A stretch of DNA of 46,563 nucleotides from an uncultured Acetobacteraceae bacterium (GTDB lineage Bacteria; Pseudomonadota; Alphaproteobacteria; Acetobacterales; Acetobacteraceae), in assembly GCA_903918315.1 (NCBI GenBank), contig CAIXEA010000141.1:1-46563 (forward strand), read 5' to 3'. The notes under the pieces were generated by a model that did no database searches, was not told where the DNA came from, and saw nothing but the letters and a program-made list of their open reading frames with translations. Of this stretch, positions 15,863 to 24,355 are shown piece by piece (positions within the stretch are counted from its first letter, which is position 1; every line of letters begins with the position of its first letter). A program made the position numbers and the translations under genes.

Positions 15863-16707
15863 CAGCCCCCCCGGCGAGCCAGGAAGGCGAGACGCTCGAA
15901 CAGATGCACATCCTGCTCGTTCTTCAGCAACGCGCCGTGCAGCGGCGGGATGACGACATGCTTTTCATTGGCGCGCAGGGCTTCCACCGGCAGGTCTTCG
16001 ACCATCAAAAGCTTGAGCCAGTCGAGCAGTTCCGACGTCGCGGGCTTCTTCTTCAGGCCGGGGACTTCGCGGACCTGGAAGAACACGTTCAGAGCCTCCC
16101 GCGCGAGGTCCTTGCGGATATCGGGGTAATGGGTCTGGACGATCATTTCCATCGTCTCCCGGTCGGGGAAGCGGATGTAATGGAAGAAGCAGCGGCGCAG
16201 GAAGGCGTCCGGCAGCTCCTTTTCATTGTTCGACGTGATGATGACGATCGGGCGGAAGCGCGCGGCGATGGTCTTGCGGGTTTCGTAGACGAAGAACTGC
16301 ATCCGATCGAGTTCGAGCAGCAGATCGTTCGGGAATTCGATATCGGCTTTGTCGATTTCGTCGATCAGCACGAGCACCTGCTGTTCGGACTCGAAGGCTT
16401 CCCACAGCTTGCCCTTGACGATGTAGTTGCCGATATCGCGCACCCGCTCATCACCGAGCTGACCGTCGCGCAGGCGCGACACCGCGTCATACTCGTACAG
16501 GCCCTGCTGCGCCTTGGTGGTGGATTTGATGTGCCATTCGATCAGCGGCATGCCGAGGGATTGGGCGACCTCATGCGCCAGCACGGTCTTGCCGGTGCCA
16601 GGCTCCCCCTTCACCAGCAGCGGCCGCTGCAAGGTCACGGCGGCGTTGACCGCGACTTCGAGATCGCGGGAAGCAATGTATTTGTCCGTGCTTTTGAAAC
16701 CGGCCAC
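15862..16707 (-). CDS. MoxR-family AAA+ ATPase
   Basis: A 281-residue AAA+ ATPase. Walker A is GEPGTGKT (34-41) and Walker B is VLVLIDEIDKAD (111-122). Sensor 1 is ITSNNEKELPDAFLRRC, with the arginine pair at its end. It probably remodels a client together with the VWA protein encoded next (TGATG junction). It is the first gene of a minus-strand run of VWA, SDR, VOC, sulfurtransferase and SDR genes. A palindromic repeat region lies upstream. Confidence 0.92.
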   Translation of the reverse strand: MAGFKSTDKYIASRDLEVAVNAAVTLQRPLLVKGEPGTGKTVLAHEVAQSLGMPLIEWHIKSTTKAQQGLYEYDAVSRLRDGQLGDERVRDIGNYIVKGKLWEAFESEQQVLVLIDEIDKADIEFPNDLLLELDRMQFFVYETRKTIAARFRPIVIITSNNEKELPDAFLRRCFFHYIRFPDRETMEMIVQTHYPDIRKDLAREALNVFFQVREVPGLKKKPATSELLDWLKLLMVEDLPVEALRANEKHVVIPPLHGALLKNEQDVHLFERLAFLARRGG

Positions 16708-16999
16708 GCTAGGGGTCCTCTGTCTGATTGGGCAGGATTGTCGGGGGAATGGCGGGAAATGGCAAATTGGCCCTATAGCACGTCATCCGTCCCGCGGCTG
16801 ACGACGCGTCGTCTCCGGGACTCCTGACGCGCGCCATCACTGGGGAACCGCACTTCACGCCCCCGGAGCTGCACTTCACGTCATCCCCGGGCTTGTCCCG
16901 GGGACCAATCGCGGCAATGGCGGAAACCTTGGTCCCCGGGACATGCCCGGGGATGACGAGAGAGAGGGGGCGGTTTTTGTGGCCGCCAGTTAAACCCCG
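16708..16999. other. Intergenic region with REP-like palindrome
   Basis: No coding frame is supported here. The region separates the MoxR gene (starting leftward at 16707) from the end of the FAD-dehydrogenase gene at 17000. It contains a large inverted repeat at 16879-16958 and GC-rich flanks. Confidence 0.6.
16879..16958. repeat. REP-like inverted repeat, copy 1
   Basis: Two 29-base arms (16879-16907 and 16930-16958) are reverse complements with one mismatch. Each starts or ends with GTCATCCCCGGG. Each arm is itself a short palindrome (CCCCGGG...CCCGGGG). The same unit recurs at 24221-24300, so it is a dispersed intergenic repeat. Confidence 0.85.
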
Positions 17000-18481
17000 C
17001 TAGCCCCAGGGTTCCTGCGCCACCGCGCTGCGCGCGGCGACCCGGCCGAAGGCCAGGCATTCGCCGAGATTGCCGGTGCCCTGATACAGATAGCTGTAAA
17101 TCGACCCCAGCTCCCCCGAGCTATAAAGACGGGGGATTGGGGTTCCGTCCGGGCGCACGATCTCGGCCTTTTCGTTGCGGCGTGGCCCGCCCTGGGTGTT
17201 CAGCATCGATGGCGAGAGTTCCACCGCATAGAACGGTCCCGTCGCGATCGGCGTCATCATCAGCGTGCGGCCGAAATCGGCGTCGTGCCCCGCCGCGACC
17301 TGTGCGTTCCACCGCGTCACGCTGGCATCCAGCGCCGCCGGGTCGAGGCCGATCACCCGCGCCAGTTCGGTTACGCTGTCGGCCTTTTTGATCCAGCCCT
17401 TGGCGAGTTCGACGCTGTTATCCTTGCTCCAGTCGTATTTCTCGACGATCTGGGTCCAGCCATGGCTGGGATGGCCGTCATACAATGGCCCGGCCGCGAA
17501 ATGGGTGTGATCGAAAATCAGATACATCGGGCACGGGGTCGACAAAGGCAGCCAGCGCCCATTGATCGGCACCTTGCCGTGGCGGGTCTTGAACTTCTCG
17601 TCGGTGAAGCGCCGGCCATCGGGACCGACGACGATCATGCCGCCCGGCGGCTCCTTGCTGTAGTGCAACGCCTGCATGGAGAAGCTGGTGCGCACCTCCG
17701 GCACTTTCAGGGCCATCGACGGGCCAGCATAGTTGTTCATGTGCCACAAATCGGCGCCGACCGTCATGGCCATGGTGATGCCGTCGCCCTCGTTATAGGG
17801 CGATCCGGATGTGTAACAATAGGGCACGCCGGGGAGGTAGTTGCGGATCATCTCCTGATTGTTTTCGAACCCGCCGCAGGTCAGCACCACGCCCTTGCGG
17901 GCCTTGACGGTGATGGTCCTGTCCCCTTGTTGCGCCCGCACACCGAGGATTTCCTTGGTGATGTCATGCTGGATCAGCGCCTTGCCCGGGGTTTCGTAAT
18001 AGACGGGGATGGGGCGTTCCTTCACCAGCCGCTCAAACAGTTTCCAGGTGTAGGAATAGCCGTAGGTCGGGCCGTCGTGGAATTTGTGTACGCAATCCGC
18101 GCCGGGCAGGTCGGGGAATTCGATGCCGACGGGCGGGTGCTGATGCTCCTGCGGATCGCCGCCGAGGCTGGCGAGCCAGTCGTTGTTGAGGCACATTTCC
18201 TCCGCCCAAACCTTCACCATCGGCTCGGGCACGGTGAAGGGGCCGCAGAGCGCGTTCAGATAGGCGATCGCGCTTTCGACGGAGGACGTGTTGAGGTAGC
18301 CCTGCCCGGCCACACGGGTATTGCCGCCTTCCTGACCCTCGGGCGCTTTTTCGAGGATGACGACCTTGGCGCCGAGTTCATGCGCGGTGACGGCGGTGGC
18401 CATGCCCGCGGCGCCGAAGCCGACGACGACGACATCGGCTTCGATGTCCCAATGGCGTGGCACGGATTGTGTGGAGGGCAT
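17000..18481 (-). CDS. FAD-binding dehydrogenase (FAD_binding_2 family)
   Basis: A 493-residue flavoprotein related to fumarate reductase and 3-ketosteroid dehydrogenase. The dinucleotide motif VVVVGFGAAGMATAV begins near residue 17, with the glutamate of VILEKA following. GGNTRVAGQG and VVLTCGGFENN are typical. The C-terminal GGPRRNEKAE...YSSGELGSIY...NLGECLAFGRVA closes the FAD domain. It probably oxidises or reduces a C-C bond in a lipid or steroid-like compound. The substrate is unknown. It has no signal peptide and stands apart from its neighbours. Confidence 0.85.
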   Translation of the reverse strand: MPSTQSVPRHWDIEADVVVVGFGAAGMATAVTAHELGAKVVILEKAPEGQEGGNTRVAGQGYLNTSSVESAIAYLNALCGPFTVPEPMVKVWAEEMCLNNDWLASLGGDPQEHQHPPVGIEFPDLPGADCVHKFHDGPTYGYSYTWKLFERLVKERPIPVYYETPGKALIQHDITKEILGVRAQQGDRTITVKARKGVVLTCGGFENNQEMIRNYLPGVPYCYTSGSPYNEGDGITMAMTVGADLWHMNNYAGPSMALKVPEVRTSFSMQALHYSKEPPGGMIVVGPDGRRFTDEKFKTRHGKVPINGRWLPLSTPCPMYLIFDHTHFAAGPLYDGHPSHGWTQIVEKYDWSKDNSVELAKGWIKKADSVTELARVIGLDPAALDASVTRWNAQVAAGHDADFGRTLMMTPIATGPFYAVELSPSMLNTQGGPRRNEKAEIVRPDGTPIPRLYSSGELGSIYSYLYQGTGNLGECLAFGRVAARSAVAQEPWG

Positions 18482-18662
18482 GCTGGGTTCCTGGGGCGGG
18501 GTGGGCAGCGGATCCGCCCTTCGTGGCCAGGATATCGCCCGGGTGGGGTGTCCTGCAAATCGGCTGGGGTGGAGGTGGGGGATTCTGGCGATGGCGCCCT
18601 GCCTGCCCCCTCATCCTGGCGCTTCTCACGAGGATCAGTCCACGGCACCGATGCCACCGGTC

Positions 18663-18962
18663 TCAATAATCCAAAGGAATCGCCGCCTCCATGACCCGTG
18701 CCCTGAACCCAGGATCAGCGGTCGTCAGGTCCAGAAAATCCACTTTATATGGCAAATCCGACTCCGACAGCGCCTCCGCCAGGGCGGCAAGATCGAGGGG
18801 ACCATCGCATTCCAAAGCGAGGTCCAGATCAGAATACCGCCGCGCCCCGCCCGTGGCTCTGGAACCGAACACATAAACCCGGGTTTTCAGGGGCAGGTGT
18901 TGGCGCAGGATCGCACCGATGATCGCGGCATGCTCAGCCGTGATGTCCAAGGTCGCACTCAT
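18663..18962 (-). CDS. mntA: MNT nucleotidyltransferase antitoxin, MntA-like
   Basis: A 99-residue minimal nucleotidyltransferase. It carries the exact GSX10DXD signature (Gly33-Ser34 ... Asp45-Leu-Asp47) and a later acidic strand (KVDFLDL). MntA proteins inactivate the partner HEPN toxin by attaching AMP groups to a tyrosine beside its active site. The start codon overlaps the HEPN gene stop by 4 bp (ATGA), so the pair is one operon with the toxin first. The symbol is by analogy. Confidence 0.88.
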   Translation of the reverse strand: MSATLDITAEHAAIIGAILRQHLPLKTRVYVFGSRATGGARRYSDLDLALECDGPLDLAALAEALSESDLPYKVDFLDLTTADPGFRARVMEAAIPLDY

Positions 18963-19378
18963 GCGAGCCGAGCCTGGAGCATGTCACGCAAATAGGTCGC
19001 TTCGACCAGGAAACCGGGAATGCCGGCGACCACGTCTTTGGCGATCTGGGCGGCATAGGCATGGCTGGTGCGGGCCCGCATGTCGCGATAGTGGCGCCAT
19101 GCGGGCCACTCGCCGCGCAGAAGCCCCTGCTGGTTGCCGGACCGGATGAGGTCCTGGAATGCCATCTGGTCGAAGATCTCCGGAGAGGGAGAGATCATAC
19201 GAAGGTAGCGCCGCAGAATCCGGTGACACAGTTCGTATGTGAATTCGAACCGCTGGATCAGACCGTCGCGGAGTTGCTCATCGGTCGGCTCCCGAAGGTG
19301 GCGTTCCAGACCCTCCCGCAGCCGTTCGACAGCGCGGATGAGCGGGCTGATGTCGAGATCGCCGGATTGCATCGCCAT
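18959..19378 (-). CDS. hepT: HEPN-family toxin, HepT-like
   Basis: A 139-residue helical protein of the HI0074/HepT family. The ribonuclease motif RX4HXY is intact (Arg101, His106, Tyr108 in RARTSHAY). Tyr108 is the residue that MntA modifies in studied systems. I start at ATG 19378 because GGAG precedes it by 7 bases. An ATG at 19408 would add ten residues without such a site. With mntA it forms a type VII toxin-antitoxin module. It lies downstream of asd on the same strand, separated by a hairpin at 19453-19493. Confidence 0.88.
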   Translation of the reverse strand: MAMQSGDLDISPLIRAVERLREGLERHLREPTDEQLRDGLIQRFEFTYELCHRILRRYLRMISPSPEIFDQMAFQDLIRSGNQQGLLRGEWPAWRHYRDMRARTSHAYAAQIAKDVVAGIPGFLVEATYLRDMLQARLA

Positions 19379-19452
19379 GTCGGGACTCCAGAACGGCGCT
19401 GCCTTCATACCACGGCAACACGTTCCGCTCCACCGCGCGGATTTTCGATGTT

Positions 19453-19493
19453 ATGGCCATCTCAACCTGCCTGGCGCAGGCGGAGATGGCCAT
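19453..19493. terminator. Nested hairpin between asd and hepT
   Basis: Arms of 11 bp (19453-19463 and 19483-19493, ATGGCCATCTC type) enclose an inner 5-bp stem (CCTGC/GCAGG). It lies just past the asd stop and just before the hepT/mntA operon. It could end asd transcription or serve as a toxin-antitoxin operator. No T tract follows on the minus strand. Confidence 0.45.
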
Positions 19494-19512
19494 CCATCAG
19501 TCAGGCGCTGGA

Positions 19513-20544
19513 TCAGGCCGCCTTCTTCGCCAGCATGCCCTGGGCGATCAGCGTCTCAGCGATCTGCACCGCGTTCAACGCCGCGCCTTTACGCAGGTTG
19601 TCGGACACGCACCAGAACGAAATACCGTTCGGCACCGTCGGGTCCTTGCGGATGCGGCTGACATACACCGCGTCCTCCCCGGCGCATTCCAGCTGCGTCA
19701 TGTAGCCGCCGTCTTCGCGGACATCGACCACTTCCACGCCCGGGGCATCGCGCAGGATGGCGCGGGCCTGGCCGGCGGTGACGGGGTTTTCGAACTCGAC
19801 GGTCACGGCCTCCCCATGCCCAATGAACACCGGCACGCGCACGCAGGTGGCGAAGACGGCGATGTTGGGATCGAGGATCTTCTGCGTCTCGACCACCATC
19901 TTCCACTCTTCCTTGGTCGACCCGTCATCCATGAACTTGTCGATATGCGGAATGCAGTTGAACGCGATCTCCTTGGTGAAGATCTGCGGCGGGCTCTTTT
20001 CGTGCACGAAGGACGACCGCGTATGGGCGAACAGCTCATCCATCGCTTCCTTGCCGCCGCCCGACGTCGACTGATAGGTCGAGACCACCACGCGCTTGAT
20101 TTTGAACTCGTCGTGCAGCGGCTTCAGCGCCACCACCATCTGGATGGTGGAGCAATTCGGGTTGGCGATGATGCCGCGCTTGGTGAACTGGCGCAGATGG
20201 TGGGGATTGACCTCCGGCACCACGAGCGGGATGTCCGCGTCCATGCGGAATTGGCTGGTGTTGTCGATCACGATGCAGCCCTGCGCGGCGGCGCGCGGCG
20301 CGTGGATGGCCGACACGGACGCGCCGGGGCTGAACAGCCCGATATCGGTGCCCGTGAAATCATAGGTCTCCAGGTTTTTCACCGTGAGAACCGTTTTATC
20401 GCCGAAGGAGACTTCCGATCCAGCCGAACGGCCAGAGGCGAGCGCCACGACTTCCGACACGGGGAAGTTGCGCTCAAACAGGGTTTTCAACATCTCGCGT
20501 CCGACCGCCCCGGTGGCGCCGACAACCGCGACCCTGTAAGCCAT
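19513..20544 (-). CDS. asd: Aspartate-semialdehyde dehydrogenase
   Basis: A 343-residue enzyme that reduces aspartyl phosphate to the semialdehyde for lysine, threonine, methionine and diaminopimelate synthesis. The NADP site is [11 protein letters not shown] (5-15). The catalytic cysteine is Cys131 in NPNCSTIQM, and the phosphate-site [17 protein letters not shown] follows. The ATG at 20544 sits 8 bases after GGAG and is preferred to a start at 20562. An essential housekeeping gene, apparently monocistronic. Confidence 0.96.
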   Translation of the reverse strand: MAYRVAVVGATGAVGREMLKTLFERNFPVSEVVALASGRSAGSEVSFGDKTVLTVKNLETYDFTGTDIGLFSPGASVSAIHAPRAAAQGCIVIDNTSQFRMDADIPLVVPEVNPHHLRQFTKRGIIANPNCSTIQMVVALKPLHDEFKIKRVVVSTYQSTSGGGKEAMDELFAHTRSSFVHEKSPPQIFTKEIAFNCIPHIDKFMDDGSTKEEWKMVVETQKILDPNIAVFATCVRVPVFIGHGEAVTVEFENPVTAGQARAILRDAPGVEVVDVREDGGYMTQLECAGEDAVYVSRIRKDPTVPNGISFWCVSDNLRKGAALNAVQIAETLIAQGMLAKKAA

Positions 20545-20739
20545 GTGTTCATCTCCATACATAAAACGCCCGGCCCATTGCCAGACGAGGCCGCACCGTT
20601 ACCGGCGCAAAGCCGGGCGCGCAAGCGTTTCGCGCACCCGAAGACGCGCTTTCACCACGTATCTGGCCTGCCCCACGCTGGCGGAGTCGCCCGATCCGTT
20701 CTAATCCCCGCCCATACCCTGCGTCGGAGGACACACAGC

Positions 20740-22236
20740 ATGCGCGAGATCGGACATTTCATTGGCGGCCAGAGCGTGGCCGGCACCAGCGGCAACTATG
20801 GGGATGTGTTCAACCCCGCCTCTGGTGAAATCACCGCCAAGGTCGCCCTCGCCAATGCGCAGGAAATCGATCAGGTCGTCGCCGTCGCCAATGCCGCCTG
20901 GCCGGCCTGGGCCGCGACCTCCCCACTGCGGCGCGCGCGGGTGATGTTCAAGCTGAAGGAACTGCTGGAGCGCGATCGCGCGGAAATGTCCGCCATCATC
21001 ACCCATGAGCACGGCAAGGTCCTGTCGGATGCCGATGGCGAAGTGCAGCGCGGCCTGGAAGTGGTTGAATTCGCCTGCGGCATCCCGCATCTGCTGCGCG
21101 GCGAATACACTGACGCCGTCGGCACCGGCATCGACGCCTGGTCGATCCGCCAGCCGCTGGGCGTGGTCGCGGGCATTACGCCGTTCAACTTCCCGATCAT
21201 GGTGCCGCTGTGGATGATCCCGATCGCGCTGGCGACCGGCAATTGCTTCATTCTCAAGCCGTCCGAAAAAGATCCCTCCGCCGCGCTGAAGCTGGCGGCG
21301 CTCCTCAAGGAGGCCGGCCTGCCGGACGGGGTGTTCAATGTGATCCAGGGCGGGCGCGTGGCCGTGGAGTCCATCATCGCCCATCCCGGCATCGCCGCGA
21401 TCAGCTTTGTCGGCTCCACCGCCATCGCTGAGACCATCTACAAGGGCGGCACATCGGCCGGGAAGCGCGTCCAGGCGCTGGGCGGGGCGAAGAACCATCT
21501 GGTGGTCATGCCCGACGCCGATCTGGACGATGCCGTGGATGCGCTGATGGGTTCGGCCTATGGCGCGGCGGGGGAACGCTGCATGGCGGTGTCCGTCGCC
21601 GTGGCCGTTGGCTCCGCCGGCGATGAGCTGGTGGCCAAGCTGGCCCCGCGGGTGCGGGCGCTGAAAGTGGCCCCGGGCACCGATAAGGAGGCCGAGATGG
21701 GGCCGCTGGTCACCGGCGAGCACCTGGCGAAGGTGCGCGGCTACGTCGATCAGGGCGTGCGCGAGGGCGCGAACCTGGTCGTCGATGGGCGCGATCTGAA
21801 GCTGCAGGGCTATGAGAACGGCTTCTTCCTCGGCGGCTGCCTGTTCGACAACGTCACCACCGACATGCGCATCTACCAGGAGGAAATCTTCGGTCCCGTG
21901 CTGGCCGTCGTCCGCGCCCCGGATGTCGCCACCGCCACCCGCATGATCAACGCCCATCCCTATGGCAACGGCGTCGCGCTGTTCACCAACGACGGCGGCA
22001 CCGCCCGCGACTTCACCCAGGCCATCCAGATCGGCATGGTCGGCATCAACGTGCCCATCCCGGTGCCGATGGCCTTCCACAGCTTCGGCGGCTGGAAGCA
22101 GTCGCTGTTCGGGGATCACCACATCTACGGGATGGAAGGCGTGCGCTTTTACACCCGCTACAAGGCGGTGACCCAGCGCTGGACCGGCGGCGCGCGCCGC
22201 GGGCCCGAATTCACCATGCCGACGCCGGGGCGGTAA
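20740..22236 (+). CDS. mmsA: CoA-acylating methylmalonate-semialdehyde dehydrogenase
   Basis: A 498-residue aldehyde dehydrogenase of the MmsA group, which turns methylmalonate semialdehyde into propionyl-CoA in valine, thymine or inositol breakdown. Seen are [19 protein letters not shown], the cofactor strand FVGSTAIAE, and catalytic Cys281 in [14 protein letters not shown], the MmsA form. [15 protein letters not shown] supplies the C-terminal signature. The ATG at 20740 follows GGAGG. The open frame runs far upstream, but that part lies antisense to asd and is not coding. Confidence 0.95.
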   Translation: MREIGHFIGGQSVAGTSGNYGDVFNPASGEITAKVALANAQEIDQVVAVANAAWPAWAATSPLRRARVMFKLKELLERDRAEMSAIITHEHGKVLSDADGEVQRGLEVVEFACGIPHLLRGEYTDAVGTGIDAWSIRQPLGVVAGITPFNFPIMVPLWMIPIALATGNCFILKPSEKDPSAALKLAALLKEAGLPDGVFNVIQGGRVAVESIIAHPGIAAISFVGSTAIAETIYKGGTSAGKRVQALGGAKNHLVVMPDADLDDAVDALMGSAYGAAGERCMAVSVAVAVGSAGDELVAKLAPRVRALKVAPGTDKEAEMGPLVTGEHLAKVRGYVDQGVREGANLVVDGRDLKLQGYENGFFLGGCLFDNVTTDMRIYQEEIFGPVLAVVRAPDVATATRMINAHPYGNGVALFTNDGGTARDFTQAIQIGMVGINVPIPVPMAFHSFGGWKQSLFGDHHIYGMEGVRFYTRYKAVTQRWTGGARRGPEFTMPTPGR

Positions 22237-22248
22237 TGCCCCGCGCAG

Positions 22249-22274
22249 GATCGGCCGGTGGTTACCGGCCGATC
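22249..22274. terminator. Hairpin between convergent mmsA and brnA
   Basis: A perfect 11-bp stem (22249-22259 with 22264-22274) with a 4-nt loop. It overlaps the last codons of brnA and lies 13 bp past the mmsA stop. A bidirectional terminator is plausible, although no T run follows. Confidence 0.5.
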
Positions 22275-22549
22275 TCGGCGAGCATCTGGGCGCGGAGGAT
22301 GCGGTTGATCTCGGTCTGGTAGCCGGGGCCTTTGTTGCGGAGCCAGTCGAGGACATCCATGTCCACCCGCAAGGAAATCGCCTCTTTGCGGGGCTTGTAG
22401 TGCTTGCCGATCACGGCGGTGGCCCATTGCTCGGGCGTGGTTTCGGGGATTTCGAGGTCGTCGCCGAATTTGGCCTCGAGTTCCTCCAGGCGGGCAATCT
22501 GGGCCTGAGTCAGAGGCCGGCCATCACTGGTTACATATTTGGCTTTCAT
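22262..22549 (-). CDS. brnA: BrnA-family antitoxin
   Basis: A 95-residue antitoxin. The C-terminal ribbon-helix-helix reads KEAISLRVDMDVLDWLRNKG followed by PGYQTEINRILRAQM, the BrnA hallmark. The acidic N-terminal half (LEELEAKFGDDLEIPETTPE) should wrap the toxin. It starts behind AGGAG, inside the end of brnT (26-bp overlap). BrnA usually represses its own promoter together with BrnT. Confidence 0.9.
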   Translation of the reverse strand: MKAKYVTSDGRPLTQAQIARLEELEAKFGDDLEIPETTPEQWATAVIGKHYKPRKEAISLRVDMDVLDWLRNKGPGYQTEINRILRAQMLAEIGR

Positions 22550-22823
22550 AGGCTCTCCTTTCATGAGCGGTCGCATCCCGCAGACTGATAATATGGACCC
22601 AACCGTCATCACCGGCTGGGTAGGTGTGGATAACCACGACAATCCGAAACGCCCGGTCGCTGACGATCGCCCCAACGGTGCGCCAACGGTCCTCCCCCTG
22701 CACGAACCGGTCCCACATTGTCTGTGCCAACGGGTCGGCGAAAACCTCTGCGGCCTGGGAAAAATCCAGCCCATGCTTCTGCTTGTTCCGACGTGCTTTG
22801 GGTTCGTGCCACGTGATATCCAT
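22524..22823 (-). CDS. brnT: BrnT-family toxin (ribonuclease)
   Basis: A 99-residue RelE-fold toxin. MDITWHEPKARRNKQKHGLD and FSQAAEVFADPLAQT form the typical start. VVVIHTYPA, then VHIISLRDATAHERRAYE, carry the conserved His/Arg residues at the C-terminus. BrnT cleaves mRNA and halts growth when BrnA is lost. The ATG at 22823 follows AGGAG by 8 bases. In-frame codons upstream give no family match. The toxin-before-antitoxin order is normal for this family. Confidence 0.9.
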   Translation of the reverse strand: MDITWHEPKARRNKQKHGLDFSQAAEVFADPLAQTMWDRFVQGEDRWRTVGAIVSDRAFRIVVVIHTYPAGDDGWVHIISLRDATAHERRAYESQICNQ

Positions 22824-22897
22824 CCGCCCGCTCCTGCTGACGGCGCAGTGTGCGGGATGACCGGTTAAGGAAGCGTAAACGACGGCGCATAGGCAAT

Positions 22898-22926
22898 TTT
22901 GTATATGCAAATCGGTATTGCGTCAA
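22898..22926 (-). promoter_or_regulatory. brnTA promoter with overlapping imperfect palindrome
   Basis: On the minus strand, TTGACG (22926-22921) and TACAAA (22903-22898) are 17 bp apart. An imperfect palindrome, TTTGTATATGCAAA (22898-22911), covers the -10 box and is a candidate BrnA operator. The start codon of brnT is about 67 bp downstream of the predicted transcript start. Confidence 0.5.
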
Positions 22927-23009
22927 CCACCATTCCCCACATCGCCGCCTTGACCCATCCCCGCCCCCGCGCTACCGGCTGGTAGCCCCGTTGTGAGGAT
23001 CCACCGCCG

Positions 23010-24158
23010 GTGTCCGCTTTCTCATTCCCGCCTCCCCCGCCCTCCCCCCAGGCCGAAGCCTTGCGCGAAGAGGTGCGCGACTTCCTGAAAACCGCGCTGG
23101 CGGATCGCAAGCCGGTGGAGAAAGCCGAATCCTGGACCGGCCTCGACCCCGCTTTCAGCCAGGCCATGGGCGCACGCGGGTGGATCGGCATGACCTGGCC
23201 GAAGCACTATGGCGGGCATGAGCGCACGGCTCTGGAACGCTATGTCGTGCTGGAGGAAATGCTCGCCGCCGGTGCCCCCGTCGGCCTGCACTGGATCGCC
23301 GATCGGCAGTCGGGCCCGTTGATTTTGAAGGTGGGGACGGAAGAGCAGCGGCGAACCATACTGCCGCGCATCGCCGCAGGGGAGGCCTATGTCTGTATTG
23401 GCATGAGTGAGCCCGATATCGGCTCCGACCTCGCCTCGGTGCGCACCAAGGCGGCGAAGGTGCAGGGCGGCTATATCGTCAATGGAACCAAGGTCTGGAC
23501 CAGCTTCGCCCATATGTCGCAGTACATGATCCTGTTCTGCCGCACGGGATCGTCGGAAGAGCGACATGGCGGCGTCAGCCAGATGCTCGTCGACCTGCAA
23601 AACACGCCCGGCGTCAGCGTCCGCCCCATCATCGCCCTGACCGGGGAGCACCACTTCAACGAGGTCGTGTTCGAAGACGCCTTCATCCCCGACACCGCTC
23701 TGCTGGGTAAGGAAGGCGACGGCTGGAACCAGGTCACCAGCGAATTGGCGTTTGAGCGCAGCGGGCCGGAGCGCTTCCTGTCCTCGTTCCAGGTGCTGGT
23801 GCAACTGACCAAGGCCATTGGCCCCGATCCGTCGGATGCCGCCGCGATCGCGCTGGGGCGGCTGTCAGCGCATCTCATCACGCTGCGCCGCCTGTCGCGC
23901 TCGGTCGCCGGCATGCTGCAGAACGGGGAGAATCCGGCCTTGCAGGCGGCGATGGTCAAGGACCTCGGCGCGCTGGTGGAGCAGGAGATCCCCGAGATTG
24001 CCCGCCAACTGGTGGACGCTGAACCGGACGCGAAGTCGACCCAGGATTTCTCGGCCGCGCTGGCACACACGATGATGCACGCACCGTCGTTTTCGCTGCG
24101 CGGCGGCACGCGGGAGATCCTGCGCGGCATCATCGCCCGCGGGCTTGGACTGCGGTAA
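23010..24158 (+). CDS. Acyl-CoA dehydrogenase
   Basis: A 382-residue FAD-dependent acyl-CoA dehydrogenase. The GTG start follows GAGGA by 11 bases. Seen are GMTWPKHYGGHERTALERYV, the CIGMSEPDIGSDLASVRTKA flavin-binding stretch, VNGTKVWTSFAHM, and the C-terminal SLRGGTREILRGIIARGLGL. It resembles the acyl-CoA dehydrogenases of steroid side-chain and terpenoid degradation clusters more than the fatty-acid enzymes. The substrate is unproven. An enoyl-CoA hydratase gene follows on the same strand, so the two may act in sequence. Confidence 0.92.
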   Translation: MSAFSFPPPPPSPQAEALREEVRDFLKTALADRKPVEKAESWTGLDPAFSQAMGARGWIGMTWPKHYGGHERTALERYVVLEEMLAAGAPVGLHWIADRQSGPLILKVGTEEQRRTILPRIAAGEAYVCIGMSEPDIGSDLASVRTKAAKVQGGYIVNGTKVWTSFAHMSQYMILFCRTGSSEERHGGVSQMLVDLQNTPGVSVRPIIALTGEHHFNEVVFEDAFIPDTALLGKEGDGWNQVTSELAFERSGPERFLSSFQVLVQLTKAIGPDPSDAAAIALGRLSAHLITLRRLSRSVAGMLQNGENPALQAAMVKDLGALVEQEIPEIARQLVDAEPDAKSTQDFSAALAHTMMHAPSFSLRGGTREILRGIIARGLGLR

Positions 24159-24220
24159 ACGGCCTCAACGTCGGATGGCAACTCCACGCTGGTTTGCCGT
24201 CCGTGTTCCCCCTCTCTCTC

Positions 24221-24300
24221 CGTCATCCCCGGGCTTGTCCCGGGGATCAAGGTCTCCGCAGGTGCCGCGCTTGGTCCCCGGGACAAGCCCGGGGATGACG
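24221..24300. repeat. REP-like inverted repeat, copy 2
   Basis: Arms of 29 bases (24221-24249 and 24272-24300) pair with one mismatch. The arms have the same GTCATCCCCGGG sequence as copy 1 at 16879-16958. A CT-rich flank (CTCTCTCTC) adjoins both copies. It separates the acyl-CoA dehydrogenase from the enoyl-CoA hydratase gene. Confidence 0.85.
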
Positions 24301-24355
24301 GCGTTAAAAACGTAACGATCTGCACAATGTAACCACCGCTAAGGAACCCCCAATC

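Noticed and set aside
19278-19493. A 71-codon minus-strand frame beginning [17 protein letters not shown], reaching over the hepT start.
   Set aside because: It overlaps hepT in another frame and has no family match or ribosome site. The start falls in the hairpin.
19453-20739. A 429-codon upstream extension of the mmsA frame.
   Set aside because: It runs antisense through asd. The GGAGG-ATG at 20740 and the start of homology mark the true beginning.
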